Shown here: positions 35,671 to 46,700 of the stretch, piece by piece
Numbering within the stretch: the first letter of the stretch is position 1
Layout of the letters: each line of letters begins with the position of its first letter
From: Notospermus geniculatus
Lineage: Eukaryota > Nemertea > Pilidiophora > Heteronemertea > Lineidae
Length of the DNA stretch: 64,000 nt
Assembly: GCA_002633025.1 (NCBI GenBank)
Contig: NMRB01000215.1
Coordinates: 222,252-286,251 of the forward strand
Direction: 5' to 3'
Translations under genes and position numbers: made by a program
The notes under the pieces: generated by a model
Told to the model about the DNA's origin: nothing
Database searches by the model: none
The model's input: the letters and a program-made list of their open reading frames with translations, nothing else

Positions 35671-35766
35671 CCTGGCCCCGTATTCATAAAGCTACTTAAC
35701 GATACTTATCTTTTGTGTTGAACAAAGGATAAGTGTCACACTTAAACTTATGAATACGGGGCCTGG
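35671..35766. mobile_element. Short MITE with CCCCGTATTCATAAAG ends (copy 1)
   Basis: TGGCCCCGTATTCATAAAG at the left is mirrored by CTTATGAATACGGGGCC at the right. The interior GATACTTATC/GGATAAGTGTC also pairs. It is 96 bases, all hairpin. I know of similar GTATTCATAAAG-ended elements as common in invertebrate genomes, but give no family name. Confidence 0.7.
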
Positions 35767-35804
35767 GCCTCCACTTCATGACTATGGGCTCCTGAAGATG
35801 CTGC

Positions 35805-36075
35805 TCCACTTGAGAGTTCTTCTCATGCAGGTTGGCTTTCTATGGGCAATTCACCATTGCTCTTAGTTGAGTTGCCCATAGAGAGATGCCTACACAGAAA
35901 AACTCAAGTGGAGCAGGCACCAATCCACTTGAGTTTTCTCGCACTAGTTGGCTCTCCATGGGAAGTTCAACCATAGAAAACAATAAGCAGCCATTTGTTC
36001 ATAGGTCTCGGCATAAGCTATAAGGAAACCAATAATGGTGAATAGTGCTTTGAGAGCCAAATTGCATGAGAAAAT
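35805..36075. repeat. Dispersed repeat, 'CTCCACTTGAGAGTTCTTCT' family
   Basis: It contains GGTTGGCTTTCTATGGGCAA and, inverted, CTCAAGTGGAGCAGGCACC and TTGGCTCTCCATGGGAA. Related copies are at 37766-38050 (the duplicate), 42990-43180 and 44468-44575. All share TTGGCTCTC.ATGGG.A and a TTTCTC.(T/G)CA(A/G) motif. Confidence 0.55.
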
Positions 36076-36151
36076 AGTCGGTTATTGCCATGGGTAGACA
36101 TTGATTTGATGGGTTATCCCTGCTGATTCCATTGTATTCATCATGTGTTTA

Positions 36152-36157
36152 AATAAA
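36152..36157 (+). terminator. Candidate poly(A) signal AATAAA
   Basis: AATAAA in copy 1 of the 3'-flank duplication. In copy 2 the matching site is mutated to TTATCAAA. Use is unproven. Confidence 0.3.
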
Positions 36158-37638
36158 ACTAGCTGCTGGTCGCCTGGCTGCTTCTGATCTGTACTGCCCT
36201 TCCATTGTAAATCTGGCAATCTGACGTGGGGAAGTTCCATATATACTGTACAGTTTGAAAAGTGTTACAAGGGGAAGCCGAGTCCGTAGACGGGTTATGT
36301 AGACACAATATTTTATATGTATGAGGCAACACTGGTGCCTAGTTGTTATCTTGGGTGGGTGGAGAATTGAAGTAATCTAAGAGTCTTGACAGTGTCGGTG
36401 TCAAATGGACAGAGCCTTGACAGTGTCAGTGTCAAATGGACACAGCCTTAACAGTGTGAGTGTCAAATGGACACAGGCATAACAGTGTCAGTGTCAAATG
36501 GACACATCCATAACAGTGTCAGTGTCAAATGGACACAGCCTTAACAGTGTCAGTGTCAAATGGACAGAACCAAGACTATGTCGAATTTGCGTGGACATAA
36601 TGTCGACCATGTTGTGGAGAATAACATCAAGGACATAACTGATAATGACTTGAGCTGAAGGCTCAGAAACAGATGAACACTGACAAGTTGATCAGTAGTG
36701 TCAGTACGTTCAGCATTTTGTTGTATAGATATGAACTATTTTGCCAAGTATGTATGCTCCGTGTAATATCTCTGCCAGCGGGTTCGTTCAGTAGGCCAGC
36801 TTTAGAGGAAACCTGGTGTTGCTACCAAATATAGCTCATAATATGGACACGGGCAAAGGGAATTAATATTGTGGCATTGGTTGGCACAGGGAATTGGATT
36901 ACACGTACATTCATTTCATCTTTGGATTTGGATGTACGTCCACGTTGTGGATATCTTCTTCGGTATCCAGTGATTCGATAACATACTTGAAGCTTCAGTC
37001 ATATCTCTGCTTTGAATGGGTATGATCATACCACGTATTCTCATAGGTGCTGAGTATATTATGAAGATAGTATTTGTTATATTAATTGACTTCCTTCTGC
37101 TGTTGGTGATCTGAGGAAGTGTGCAGCCAGTATGAGCGGGGTTGGCGGTGCAGTCAGTGTTAGTCAGGGATGTTGCTGCCTTGGGGAGAGGGTTGTAGAA
37201 AGATGTGCTGAATGATACATTTGTAAAGTACAGTCCACCCTCCCTATACCGCCAGTGGTGGCTTTGCGAGGGTATTGTTGTTGGTAATGTTGAAGTACAT
37301 TCAGCCGAGAAATCAGTTGTCTGTGGTGGTATAGCGAGCGTGGACTGTATGAACTTTGGTGGAAAAAAGGCACAAGATGTGAGAAAAGGCTACAGTTTCC
37401 TTCGTGTTCTGTGTGTTGCCTGGGTGGTAAGAATGAAGACCAAACAGCCCTGACTTCTAATGCCAATGTTAGGACTGTGTTGACTTCTTGAATGATTTTG
37501 GTTACAGTCCATGGGCCGCCAACCCAGCATAGTGTGGACTGTTTTATACTATGGAACAGAGTGTAGATATTGTATAAAGAATCACACTTATTGAACCTGT
37601 ATGTACATATAACTGTTGGTGTTCCCTGATCACGTCAT

Positions 37639-37735
37639 CCTGGCCCCTTATTCATAAAGCTACTTAACGATACTTATCTTTTGTGTTCAACAAAGGATAA
37701 GTGTCACACTTAGACTTATGAATACGGGGCCTGGG
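37639..37735. mobile_element. Short MITE with CCCCGTATTCATAAAG ends (copy 2)
   Basis: It is the duplicate of 35671-35766 in the second 3'-flank unit. The left end has changed to CCCCTTATTCATAAAG. Confidence 0.7.
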
Positions 37736-38144
37736 CCTTCACTTCATGACTATGGGCTCCTGAAGATGCTGCTCCACTTGAGAGTTCTTCTCATGCAGGT
37801 TGGCTTTCTATGGGCAATTCACCATTGCTCTTAGTTGAGTTGCGTAGAGAGACACTCGCGCAAGAAAAACTCAAGTGGAGCAGGCACCAGTCCACTTGAG
37901 TTTTCTCGCACTAGTTGGCTCTCCATGGGAAATTCAACCATAGAAAACAATAAGCAGCCATTTGTTCATAGGTCTCGGCATAAGTTATAAGGAAACCAAT
38001 AATGGTGAATAGTGCCCATTGAGAGACAAATTGCATAAGAAAGTAGTCAGTTATTGCCTCCATGGGTAGACATTGATTTGATGGGTTATCCCTGTTGATT
38101 CCATTGTATTCCTCCTGTGTTTATCAAAACTATCTGCTGGTCTC

Positions 38145-38880
38145 TGGGTAACCCACTCTAGCAAAAGTAGGAGCTTGTTGGTAGTTTAGTTACTTGAATA
38201 AACTGATGACCAATGACGATCACTATTGTCACTGCTGTTCACTACGATTTTAACTTGTGGGCATACTTCAGCTCTTGTGTTGTAAAGCCGTTAACCCTTG
38301 ACTCGTTTGCTAGAGTCGGTCGCATATACTTTACATTCGCTTCTCTAAGACCAGTGCATTATATCCTTATGCACCTCCCTCCGCTTTAATATGAATGAGG
38401 TCATAGGGCCTACTTTTAGTCCATTCAGGTTGATTGGTTCACACTCTCCATTGACCTGCTCTTGGAACTGTGTGGTCAAAATACTGGTCAAAATAGAAAA
38501 GCCACAAGCCACGCCCCGTATACTACAAGTTCTAAAGTCACCCCACCATGCGTGATCAATAAATCTAACAAAAGATGAATCAGTTCAGTCTAACTTAGTG
38601 TAACAGACATGGTGACCTTCTCTGCATCGGTGCACACAAGGACACAATACCCTGCCAATTGGCCAACCGTATTCAACTGAAGGTAATGAGGGGTTGGACT
38701 TGACGCGAGGCCTGCATATCTGGCACTGGTCTTAGAGAAACGAATGTAAAGTATGATGTAGTTACAGGGAATCAGGGCCGTCGGATAGTTACCTTCCCTG
38801 TCCATTGTAAAAGTAATGTTAACTTACTTGGAATTGAACTGACTTGCACAGACTTGACAGGTGTTGGTGTTTTTGACTCT
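38145..38880. mobile_element. Insertion specific to second 3'-flank copy, with inner inverted repeat
   Basis: About 735 bases are absent from the equivalent position in copy 1 (about 36165-36200). Inside, TACTTTACATTCGCTTCTCT (38326 onward, continuing AAGACCAGTGC) reappears inverted at 38723-38757 with one mismatch. This suggests a foldback element, or a piece of one, inserted after or during the duplication. No open frame of interest. Confidence 0.5.
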
Positions 38881-39117
38881 ACCACTCTTGCAATGTTGTT
38901 CTATTGTAAGTTTGGTGATGTGGGGAAGTTCAATATATACTGTACAGTTTCAAAGTGTTACAAGGGGAAGCCGAGTCCATAGACGGGTTATGTAGACACA
39001 ATATTTTATATGTATGAGGCAACACTGGTGCCTAGTTGTTATCTTGGGTGGGTGGAGAATTGAAGTAATCTTGCATGGCTTGATTAGTGGAAGTTTGTTA
39101 AAATTATAAGAATATTG

Positions 39118-39123
39118 AATAAA
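39118..39123 (+). terminator. Candidate kindlin poly(A) signal AATAAA
   Basis: AATAAAAACAAA followed within 20 bases by TTTGAACCTGTGTTCTCT, a reasonable downstream T/G-rich element. It is the last AATAAA before the satellite. Confidence 0.4.
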
Positions 39124-39179
39124 AACAAATTATTTGAACCTGTGTTCTCTACCTCTCTCTCGCCCTGACGCAAGTTATT

Positions 39180-39368
39180 CGTGTGCGCTCAAGCGGAACG
39201 TTAATAACCCCTTGTCTCTCCGACGCAAGCGGAACGTTAATAACCCGTTGTCTCTCAGACGCAAGTTATTCGCGTGCGCTCAAGCGGAACGTTAATAACC
39301 CCTTGTCTCTCCGACGCAAGCGGAACGTTAATAACCCGTTGTCTCTCAGACGCAAGTTATTCGCGTGC
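39180..39368. repeat. 91-bp satellite running into the gap
   Basis: CGTGCGCTCAAGCGGAACGT starts at about 39182 and again at about 39273, and a third unit begins at 39362 before the N run. Each unit is made of two similar halves sharing AAGCGGAACGTTAATAACCC and TTGTCTCTC.GACGCAAG. The gap that follows probably hides more of the array. Confidence 0.85.
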
Positions 39369-39886
39369 NNNNNNNNNNNNNNNNNNNNNNNNNNNNNNNN
39401 NNNNNNNNNNNNNNNNNNNNNNNNNNNNNNNNNNNNNNNNNNNNNNNNNNNNNNNNNNNNNNNNNNNNNNNNNNNNNNNNNNNNNNNNNNNNNNNNNNNN
39501 NNNNNNNNNNNNNNNNNNNNNNNNNNNNNNNNNNNNNNNNNNNNNNNNNNNNNNNNNNNNNNNNNNNNNNNNNNNNNNNNNNNNNNNNNNNNNNNNNNNN
39601 NNNNNNNNNNNNNNNNNNNNNNNNNNNNNNNNNNNNNNNNNNNNNNNNNNNNNNNNNNNNNNNNNNNNNNNNNNNNNNNNNNNNNNNNNNNNNNNNNNNN
39701 NNNNNNNNNNNNNNNNNNNNNNNNNNNNNNNNNNNNNNNNNNNNNNNNNNNNNNNNNNNNNNNNNNNNNNNNNNNNNNNNNNNNNNNNNNNNNNNNNNNN
39801 NNNNNNNNNNNNNNNNNNNNNNNNNNNNNNNNNNNNNNNNNNNNNNNNNNNNNNNNNNNNNNNNNNNNNNNNNNNNNNNNNNNNNN
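39369..39886. other. Assembly gap (518 N)
   Basis: The gap separates the 91-bp satellite from the left arm of the large inverted repeat. The outer end of that arm is therefore missing. Confidence 0.99.
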
Positions 39887-41485
39887 AATTTCAAAGTTGG
39901 TGTTGAGTGTTAACATCAACACCAACACCAACACTAACACCCATTTCAACACCAACTTTGAAATCAAGCAGTGGTGTTGGTGTTAACACCTGGTGTTGGT
40001 GTAATCTCATTTCAATGTTGGTGTTGGGTGTTAACCTCAACACCGGTTGTTGAGCTAAACCGCAGCTGGTGTTTACTCCAATAAAATATGAAGGAGTTTC
40101 TTGTTGTGTTAACACCCAACCCCTAGGGGTTAACACCAGCTTGATTTCAACGTTGGTGTCAGTGTTAGGCCTGCATGCATTTACCTCAGAATTTGAATCA
40201 ACTTCCTCTATTTGGGCCAAAACAGAGGCATAAAGCTTGTTATCACCAAATAAGACATCTTACCTGATAAAAACTTGCGAAATCAAAGAAATTTGACCGA
40301 ACCACAGCCAGCCAAACAACATGGATGACAATCTGGGGATTCCCCAAGGTCAACACCAACACTGGTGTTGACACTGGTGTTAACAACGGTGTTGACTGGG
40401 ACCCGGTGTTTTGGGCATCAGTTCAACACCATCCACCAACACCCGGTGTAGACCAAACACCAGTGTTGACACCAGTGTTCACTCTCGACGCCATGTTCCC
40501 GGAACGCCGCGAAGCGGCCAATCTGCGAAGCAATCTGACGTCAAAAGCGGAACGCTGCTGTGATATGGTTATGTAAATAATTTTTCGAGAATGACTAAAA
40601 ATGGGCTGTGCTTCGCGACTAAGGCGCATTTGAGGCTGGAACGCATGGGGAACGATGAAGACCGTAAAGACTGAAGTTTGAGACGTGGAATTGAGTAAGC
40701 AGAGCGTGAAATTATTATTTGCGGGCCTAATTTAGGTTTGGTGTATACGTCACACAACGCCGCCGACTTGCGCGCCGCCGCCTGGTTACCCAGCCTCGTC
40801 CCAGGTGTAGTCACAAATTCAAATTCAAATTTCACAGGAGTTCGTCTTCAACACTGAGACACTCGTCCCCAGGTNTTAACACCAGTGTCAACACCGGTGT
40901 TGGTGTTGACCTTGGGGAATCCCCAGATCGTCATCCATGTTGTTTGGCTGGCTGTGGTTTGGTCAAATTTCTTTGATTTCGCAAGTTTTTATCAGGTAAG
41001 ATGTCTTATTTGGTGATAACAAACTTTATGCCTATGTTTTGGCCCAAATAGAGGAAGTTGATTCAAATTCTGAGGTAAATGCGTGCAGGCTTAACACTAA
41101 CACCAACTTTGAAATCAAGCTGGTGTTAACCCCTAGGGGTTGGGTGTTAACACAACAACAAACTCCTTTATATTTCATTGGAGTAAACACCAGCTGCGGT
41201 TTAGCTCAACAACCAGTGTTGAGGTTAACACCCAACACCAACATTGAAATGAGATTACACCAACACCAGGTGTTAACACCAACACCACTGCTTGATTTCA
41301 AAGTTGGTGTTGAAATGGGTGTTAGTGTTGGTGTTGATGTTAACACTCAATACCAACTTTGAAACTGGGTAACACCAACACTAAGCGTTAACACCAACAC
41401 CACTGCTTGACTTCAAAGTTGGTGTTGAGATGGGGGTTAGTGTTGGTGTCAGTGTTAACACCTGGTGTTAACACCAACTTTGAAA
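39887..41485. repeat. Large inverted repeat (arms about 500 bp) around a CpG-rich core
   Basis: The left arm 39887-40383 and right arm about 40885-41365 are reverse complements with an estimated 95% or better identity. Arms are packed with GGTGTTGGTGTT/AACACCAACACC motifs, each followed by TTTCAAAGTTGG or its complement. Reading outward from the centre, both arms hold an identical-looking short exon candidate: ATGTTGTTTGGCTGGCTGTG ... TTTTTATCAG|GTAAGA. The 500-bp core is asymmetric and CpG-rich (GGAACGCCGCGAAGCGGCC, TACGTCACACAACGCCGCCG). An unresolved base is at 40875. It may be a foldback element or two head-to-head copies of a 5' gene end. Confidence 0.75.
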
Positions 41486-41546
41486 TCACCCACTGTGCAC
41501 TCTGAGCTTGTGCATGTGATGTACTCACTACTTCACAATACTTTAT

Positions 41547-41971
41547 CCTCGCCTCTAAGAGGTCAGTTATTAATGTCCAGGAGGTGACACTTACAAGGCA
41601 AGGCTAGGCATTGCCAGGTCATTGTGGGTACAATATTCCAACAAACTTCCTCGTTCTGATTGGTCGAACAAAGAACGAAGCTCCAGCGCTTATTATGGTA
41701 TGAAACAAAAGCCTAGTCACGAGTACTGTAAAGCAGGCAAACTTCGCGTGCAGGAAATTTTCACGAATTTCGCGAGAGTGTATGAGTCGCGAAAATTTCC
41801 TGTCGCGAATATCAGTACACGCAAGTGATAAATACTGTCCGTGAAAAAAAAGGCAGACACTCGTGAAAATATCCTGCCGCGAATTTGTCTATAACTCTTG
41901 ATTCGCGAAAATTTCCAGCCACGAAATTATCTTGCTTTACAGTACTCTGGACTGACCTCTTAGAGGCGAGG
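41547..41971. mobile_element. Element with perfect 20-bp terminal inverted repeats, containing a second MITE
   Basis: CCTCGCCTCTAAGAGGTCAG at 41547-41566 is exactly mirrored by CTGACCTCTTAGAGGCGAGG at 41952-41971. The inner right boundary sits directly beside the nested TA-type MITE. No target duplication is clear. Confidence 0.6.
41721..41947. mobile_element. TA-flanked MITE with GAGTACTGTAAAGCA ends
   Basis: GAGTACTGTAAAGCA (41721-41735) pairs with TGCTTTACAGTACTC (41933-41947). If the TA at 41724-41725 and 41943-41944 is the target duplication, the ends are CTGTAAAGCA, a layout typical of Tc1/mariner-derived MITEs. The body is rich in TTCGCGAAAATTTCC-type motifs in both orientations. Confidence 0.7.
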
Positions 41972-42504
41972 GGAAAGTATATACTTGTACACACAGAGAC
42001 AGTCCTGTCCACCAACTGCATCAAATGCTCCCCAGTTTTCAGCCCTGCGGCTATGTATTGCTATACAGGAATATTGCAACCGCCAAAGCTTCTTGTGTCA
42101 AATGTGGATACAAAATTTGAAGTATAGGCCTGTATACATGTAATTCATATAACACACAACTACTTCATCACCACAGTGGATTACCTACATGTACAGATAC
42201 AAAATTTAAATCTGTTTCAAGAACTGTACAAATTGTACACACTATTTACACTACCACTACAATGCCCAAAACTTCAGAACTCATGATGTACTTGGCCTAC
42301 AGACAATATCAAGCAATAACTGGTAGTCAGAATACTCATCGTAAAGTATTTGTGCAGCCATGAGTAGAACTGAGATCTTGAAGTCACAACATTAAAGTCC
42401 ACACTGATCTCGAACAAAAAACTCACAAGCAACCAAATGAAGAAGGAGCTGGGGACATCATAACTGATACGGTACCACCACATGATCACCGGGTGTAAAG
42501 CCAG

Positions 42505-42690
42505 CAGCACACCAGGCGATATCGCAAGCGATTTCCTTGCCATTGCCACCGATCGTCTTGCCAGCCACTGCAGACGAGGCGATATCAGCTTTGGTATTGT
42601 TTGACAATGAGAACACATGCATCGCTGTCGAGCACACACCTTGTGTCAACAGCTGATAATGCTCATGGCGATTAGATCGGGGTTGTGATA
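42505..42690. repeat. Dispersed repeat shared with 16830-17045
   Basis: It shares CACCGATCGTCTTGCCAGCC, GATATCAGCTTTGGTAT and GTTTGACAATGAG with the copy in kindlin intron 1, in the same order and orientation. Confidence 0.55.
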
Positions 42691-42989
42691 TCTCCTGGTG
42701 TGTTGATGACTTAAGACAGAGCATCACTGAATACATGGAAAGGAAACAGTACATACATCAAGAATACAACTGTCAAAGAAATTAGCAACTGTGGTGTGTG
42801 ACTTTTCTTGGCACTAATTCTCTGAGCTGAGGTACATTTACTGAGGAAACATGCAGAGACTTCAGAGCAATGGCACAGAGTATGAAGTCAATGACACTTT
42901 ACACAGCAAGGTAAGGCCCTACAAAATAAACATCAAGTCACCAAGTCACTGCTGGACTTGTTGGCGGAGCAGGTACTTTGTTGGCCGGT

Positions 42990-43180
42990 CCCCAGTTCTT
43001 TCGTAACGCCTCTCCACGTGAGAACTCGTGCATATCAATTGGCTCTCTATGGGAATCTCGGTATAAAATTCCAGTCATTTGTGCAAATGGACTTAGCGTA
43101 TTAAGTTGAAAAGAACTCAGCAATGGTGAATTGCCCATTGAGAGCCAACTTGCACAAGAAAACTCTCACATAGACAGGCA
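42990..43180. repeat. Dispersed repeat, 'TTGGCTCTC.ATGGG' family
   Basis: It has GGCTCTCTATGGGAATC at the left and GCCCATTGAGAGCCAACTTG in inverted orientation at the right, with CTCCACGTGAGAACTC near the start. It is related to 35805-36075 and 44468-44575. Confidence 0.5.
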
Positions 43181-43763
43181 CCTTCAGAGATGGAAGTTAA
43201 CTGAACGGACGAAATGTGGCTGTCGAACAGGAGCTCCATGCCAGATCAAACATCTGCTTTTTGAAGGCTGAACCCACTGATGCGGTTTGTGAGGTGGAGA
43301 GTGGGAAAATGCTGATTTCGCAGGAAATTGAAATTTGGCATGATCAATTCAATGGTCGAAGGACTGTTGTTGCTTATTGTCTGCGAAAAGGACTAAGTTG
43401 GTGGGAAATCGCAGCATGAAACCGTGCAAGTGGGTTCAAGCCTTTTACACAGAATACTTGACTTCACAAACGATGAACTCACATTTGTGACCATCCGCAG
43501 CAAAACCACAGCCACATGTCGCTCTCATCTTGGGAGGTTGAGACCAAACGGTTGTCAGTTTCAATATTGTCCGTCTGTTATGAAATCTGAAATAATCTAT
43601 TTCTTCCATTCTCTTCTGGTGTCATCTCAGTTCGTTGCGGCTCGCCTTCTGAGCGACATGTGACTGGTTTTGCTGTGGAGGGCCACAGTTATACTTTCCA
43701 GCATCATGAAGTAACCAATCAGACTCCTCACCGATTCAGAATCTGATGCCTCTGTTACCACGG

Positions 43764-46700
43764 TCACCATGGGTAATCCTCATCCTCTTCTTCTTCCTCT
43801 TCAAAGTCGTAATATCCCCTCCGTCTCTCGTAATATTCCTCCTCCTCATAATCATCGCTATCTTCTTCTCCCTCTTCCATGTCTTCCTCCTCATCCTCAT
43901 AATCATCATACCCTCCACCCATCAGGTGAGCTGGCCGTTTGGCTGCAGTCGCATCTGAAAAGATCACAGTAACGGTCAGTGTCCACAAAAAGCACTTCAC
44001 ACCATCTGTTAGGAAAATGGATGATAACCACCAAGTTAACATGAATGCCCATTTCCTGGCAAAATCCTAAAACATGTGGCGTGATATGCTCATGTGGACA
44101 CAGGCTTTTACTCGTGAAATGTGGTGAAAGAACCATCTCTATACACTGAGAGCTGGGTTCACGACATCCTCCCACAGCAGGGGTTAGGAACAAGACCAAA
44201 GCCCTGCTGTGGGAGGATGGATTCACGACAAATGTGGAATCAAAGAAATCTCCAAATGTCATGTAATATGATGAACACATTAAACAGGGTTTGTAACCTA
44301 CCCTTCACATGCTCCAGGGGATCAAACTTCATCCCTGCTGCCGCTTCAGGGTGTTCACCTTCATATTCTTTTTTGGCCAGCAGCCCCGCCTTCTCCATCT
44401 CCTTCCGATGGAGTTCATAGATATCAGTTTGGGGTGGACATCTGGAAAATAACAATATAATCAACATAATGTGCTGCTCCACCGAGAGATTTCTCATGCA
44501 AGTTGGCTCTCTATGGGCAACTCAACCTTATTCATCAATAGGCAGATGTTTTTGCCATTTCTCTCAGCGTAGGCAGGGTTCAAAGTTCATGACCATTTGG
44601 TCTAAAATGTGACCTGGATATTGGGCTTTTCGATCATGACTCAAAGGTCTGTGGTATTGTACACAGAAGATAAGAGAGTTGAATATTGGTAACGTAAGCT
44701 GCCACAGAAGATCAGGGAGTTGAATAGTGGTATCATACTTACGTCCCTCCTCTGCCGTTCCCAAAATGATCATAACCGATGTTTGGTGCCCGACACACGT
44801 AGCACATCGTGGCACCACAGCTACACGTCATCTTGTTGCATCCTTCAATCTTGTAGAATCGTTTCTTACACTTCCAACACGTCCTTATCATCGCTTCAGA
44901 GATCTTATTCTCGATGTAAGTCCTCATGTTCGTCTGGCCTTGTTTTTCTACCTCCTCGCACTTTAGAGGGATGTGGTTTGGTTCCTGGCACAAACTGAAG
45001 ATAAACCAGATAACCAGATTCAGTACTGAAGACAATGGAAAAGACTCGGGAACTTATGCCCTGTCAAGGGTGCAAAAGATACCCAACGGGTGAGAAATAA
45101 CTCAGAATGTAGGACACTGCCCCAGCTCATTGACATGCGCTGCCAAAATAAAAACATCTATGATCTAGTGCCTGTCACTCCTGCGATCCCTGGGTCAGTT
45201 ACTGGTGGGACTTGGTTCTCATGTGATAGCAGAAGCAGCAGTCCTCTCTGACAATGTAGGTTTCCTCCGGGGGCTCAGATATCCTCCTTCACTTGATACA
45301 ACGTGACCAATATTGAGTAAAGAACTGAGTCTGTAAGAAGCCACGTTAGAGCTCATGGTGCTCAATGCTCAACTCAATTGAGTCAATACTCACCGACATG
45401 ACTCCTTCAGACAGTCTGGATTCTGACAGCGTAAAACTTTATCATTCTCGTCCTCCATGATGGTAGCAAACGAACAAAATGGACACCCGACGAGATTCTC
45501 AATCCCAGCTTGCTTCACTTCTTCCTCCTGAATCCGATTGAGAAGTCCCGAGAAAACGTTGGACGGCAACACCTCCTGTAGAGTCTTCATGGTGAAGCTC
45601 TCGGTACAGTCACCATTCAGGCACGGAAACGTCAACTTGCTGTTCCCGATGTTCTCCTCCGTGGAGCGACGGACGCACTCGGCGCAGAACAGGTGGCCAT
45701 CAATGCAAGCTTTCATGTCCTCGAACAAGATTTCATCATCGAAACAGCACTGGCATTCATACAACTCACCGTTCTTCTTCGCTCTCTCTCTCTTGTTCTC
45801 GAGAATTTTCTTCTGCGTCTCCAAATGTTCTGAAAATCACAAACACAAAGTCGTAGAAACCTGTCAAAGATGCCTCTTATCCAAAATCTAAACAGAGGAA
45901 AAACTGGTATAACTGACCACCTTTCACTACAAGTCTCCAGACTGGCTAGATTTGAACTACCTATTCCGACATCCAGTGGCAGGCAGCCTGCTACTTTTGG
46001 ACACTTGTACTGAGGGGTGTGACAGAATAGTGAGCAGAAAGAAAGGGTGCACAACTTACCTTTTATCTTCTCTTCATTACGAGTAAATGCAAGCTCCTTG
46101 TAGAAATACTCATCTGGTTCAGCAGGAAATTTCAACTGCTTCGATACCGCTCTCTTTATTGGACGAAATTTGTCAGGATATTTTGCACGAGACTTCTTTG
46201 TTTGAACTGAAATGAACAAGCAGAAATTAGGTCAAATGATGAAATCAGACACACCGTGACTAGCGATAAGTTTATGGACGAAGTATCAGACACGCAATGT
46301 TTTGTAGGAGATATTAGATATGAACCTTCCTCTCTCCAGAAACCTTTCTGGGGAACTCAAGGAGCAGACCATTCTGGACATCACTTGATCCTTTAGACCA
46401 GTTGAGGGTACAAAGGGGTGACAAGAGTGGAACCAAAGCCCTGACCTCTTAGTGGTGCTCAACTACAGTCAGTGTTCCAAGCGTCCAGTTTTACGAAGCC
46501 CTCACAAGTTAACGATCACACAAATCTACTGTTTGGTAAACAACTGTATCCTGTTGTCAACTTGTTGCCTCATGATAGATTTGTATATATGCTTGCTGTG
46601 TTTGAGGGCTTTTTAACTTTAGACAAGAACAGGTAAGGTTGACTACACTCACTGTTGTTATCATTGACCACTTCTTCAAGGTCTTTGAGCGTCGTGGTCA

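Larger units (their letters stand above)
34409..36381. repeat. 3'-flank tandem duplication, copy 1
   Basis: It runs from within the minisatellite to GGAGAATTGAAGTAATCT, after which minisatellite sequence restarts at 36382. It carries the MITE at 35671-35766. Confidence 0.88.
36382..39071. repeat. 3'-flank tandem duplication, copy 2
   Basis: It is collinear with 34409-36381 at high identity, but interrupted by an extra roughly 735 bp at about 38145-38880. It ends with the same GAATTGAAGTAATCT as copy 1. Confidence 0.88.
33648..39140 (+). other. Kindlin 3' UTR / downstream flank, no gene
   Basis: After the kindlin stop codon there is no recognisable coding exon. The stretch consists of a minisatellite (33835-34595) and a tandem duplication (34409-36381 and 36382-39071). 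Poly(A) signals AATAAA occur at 36152-36157, 38197-38202 and 39118-39123. The last, followed by a T/G-rich stretch, is the best candidate for the transcript end. Confidence 0.5.
41972..43763. other. Intergenic region between inverted repeat and RNF216-like gene
   Basis: No gene is recognised. It contains dispersed repeats at 42505-42690 and 42990-43180. Open frames at 43216-43419 and 43424-43663 match nothing I know and lack codon or splice support. Confidence 0.5.

Noticed and set aside
35110-37466. Long open frames on both strands conserved between the two 3'-flank copies (35110-35562, 35196-35498, 37164-37466)
   Set aside because: Differences between copies in these frames are nearly all amino-acid changing, on both strands, and there is no family resemblance, so no coding constraint is visible.
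39891-41362. Matching 107-109 residue open frames in both arms of the inverted repeat (39891-40220 and 41039-41362)
   Set aside because: They simply translate the AACACCAAC-type motifs (Asn-Thr, Val-Leu-Thr runs), and no known domain appears. Kept as a repeat, not a gene.
43736-43972. Plus-strand and alternative-frame hydrophobic or Arg-rich open frames
   Set aside because: They are shadows of the Asp/Glu/Tyr-rich tail exon of the RNF216-like gene.
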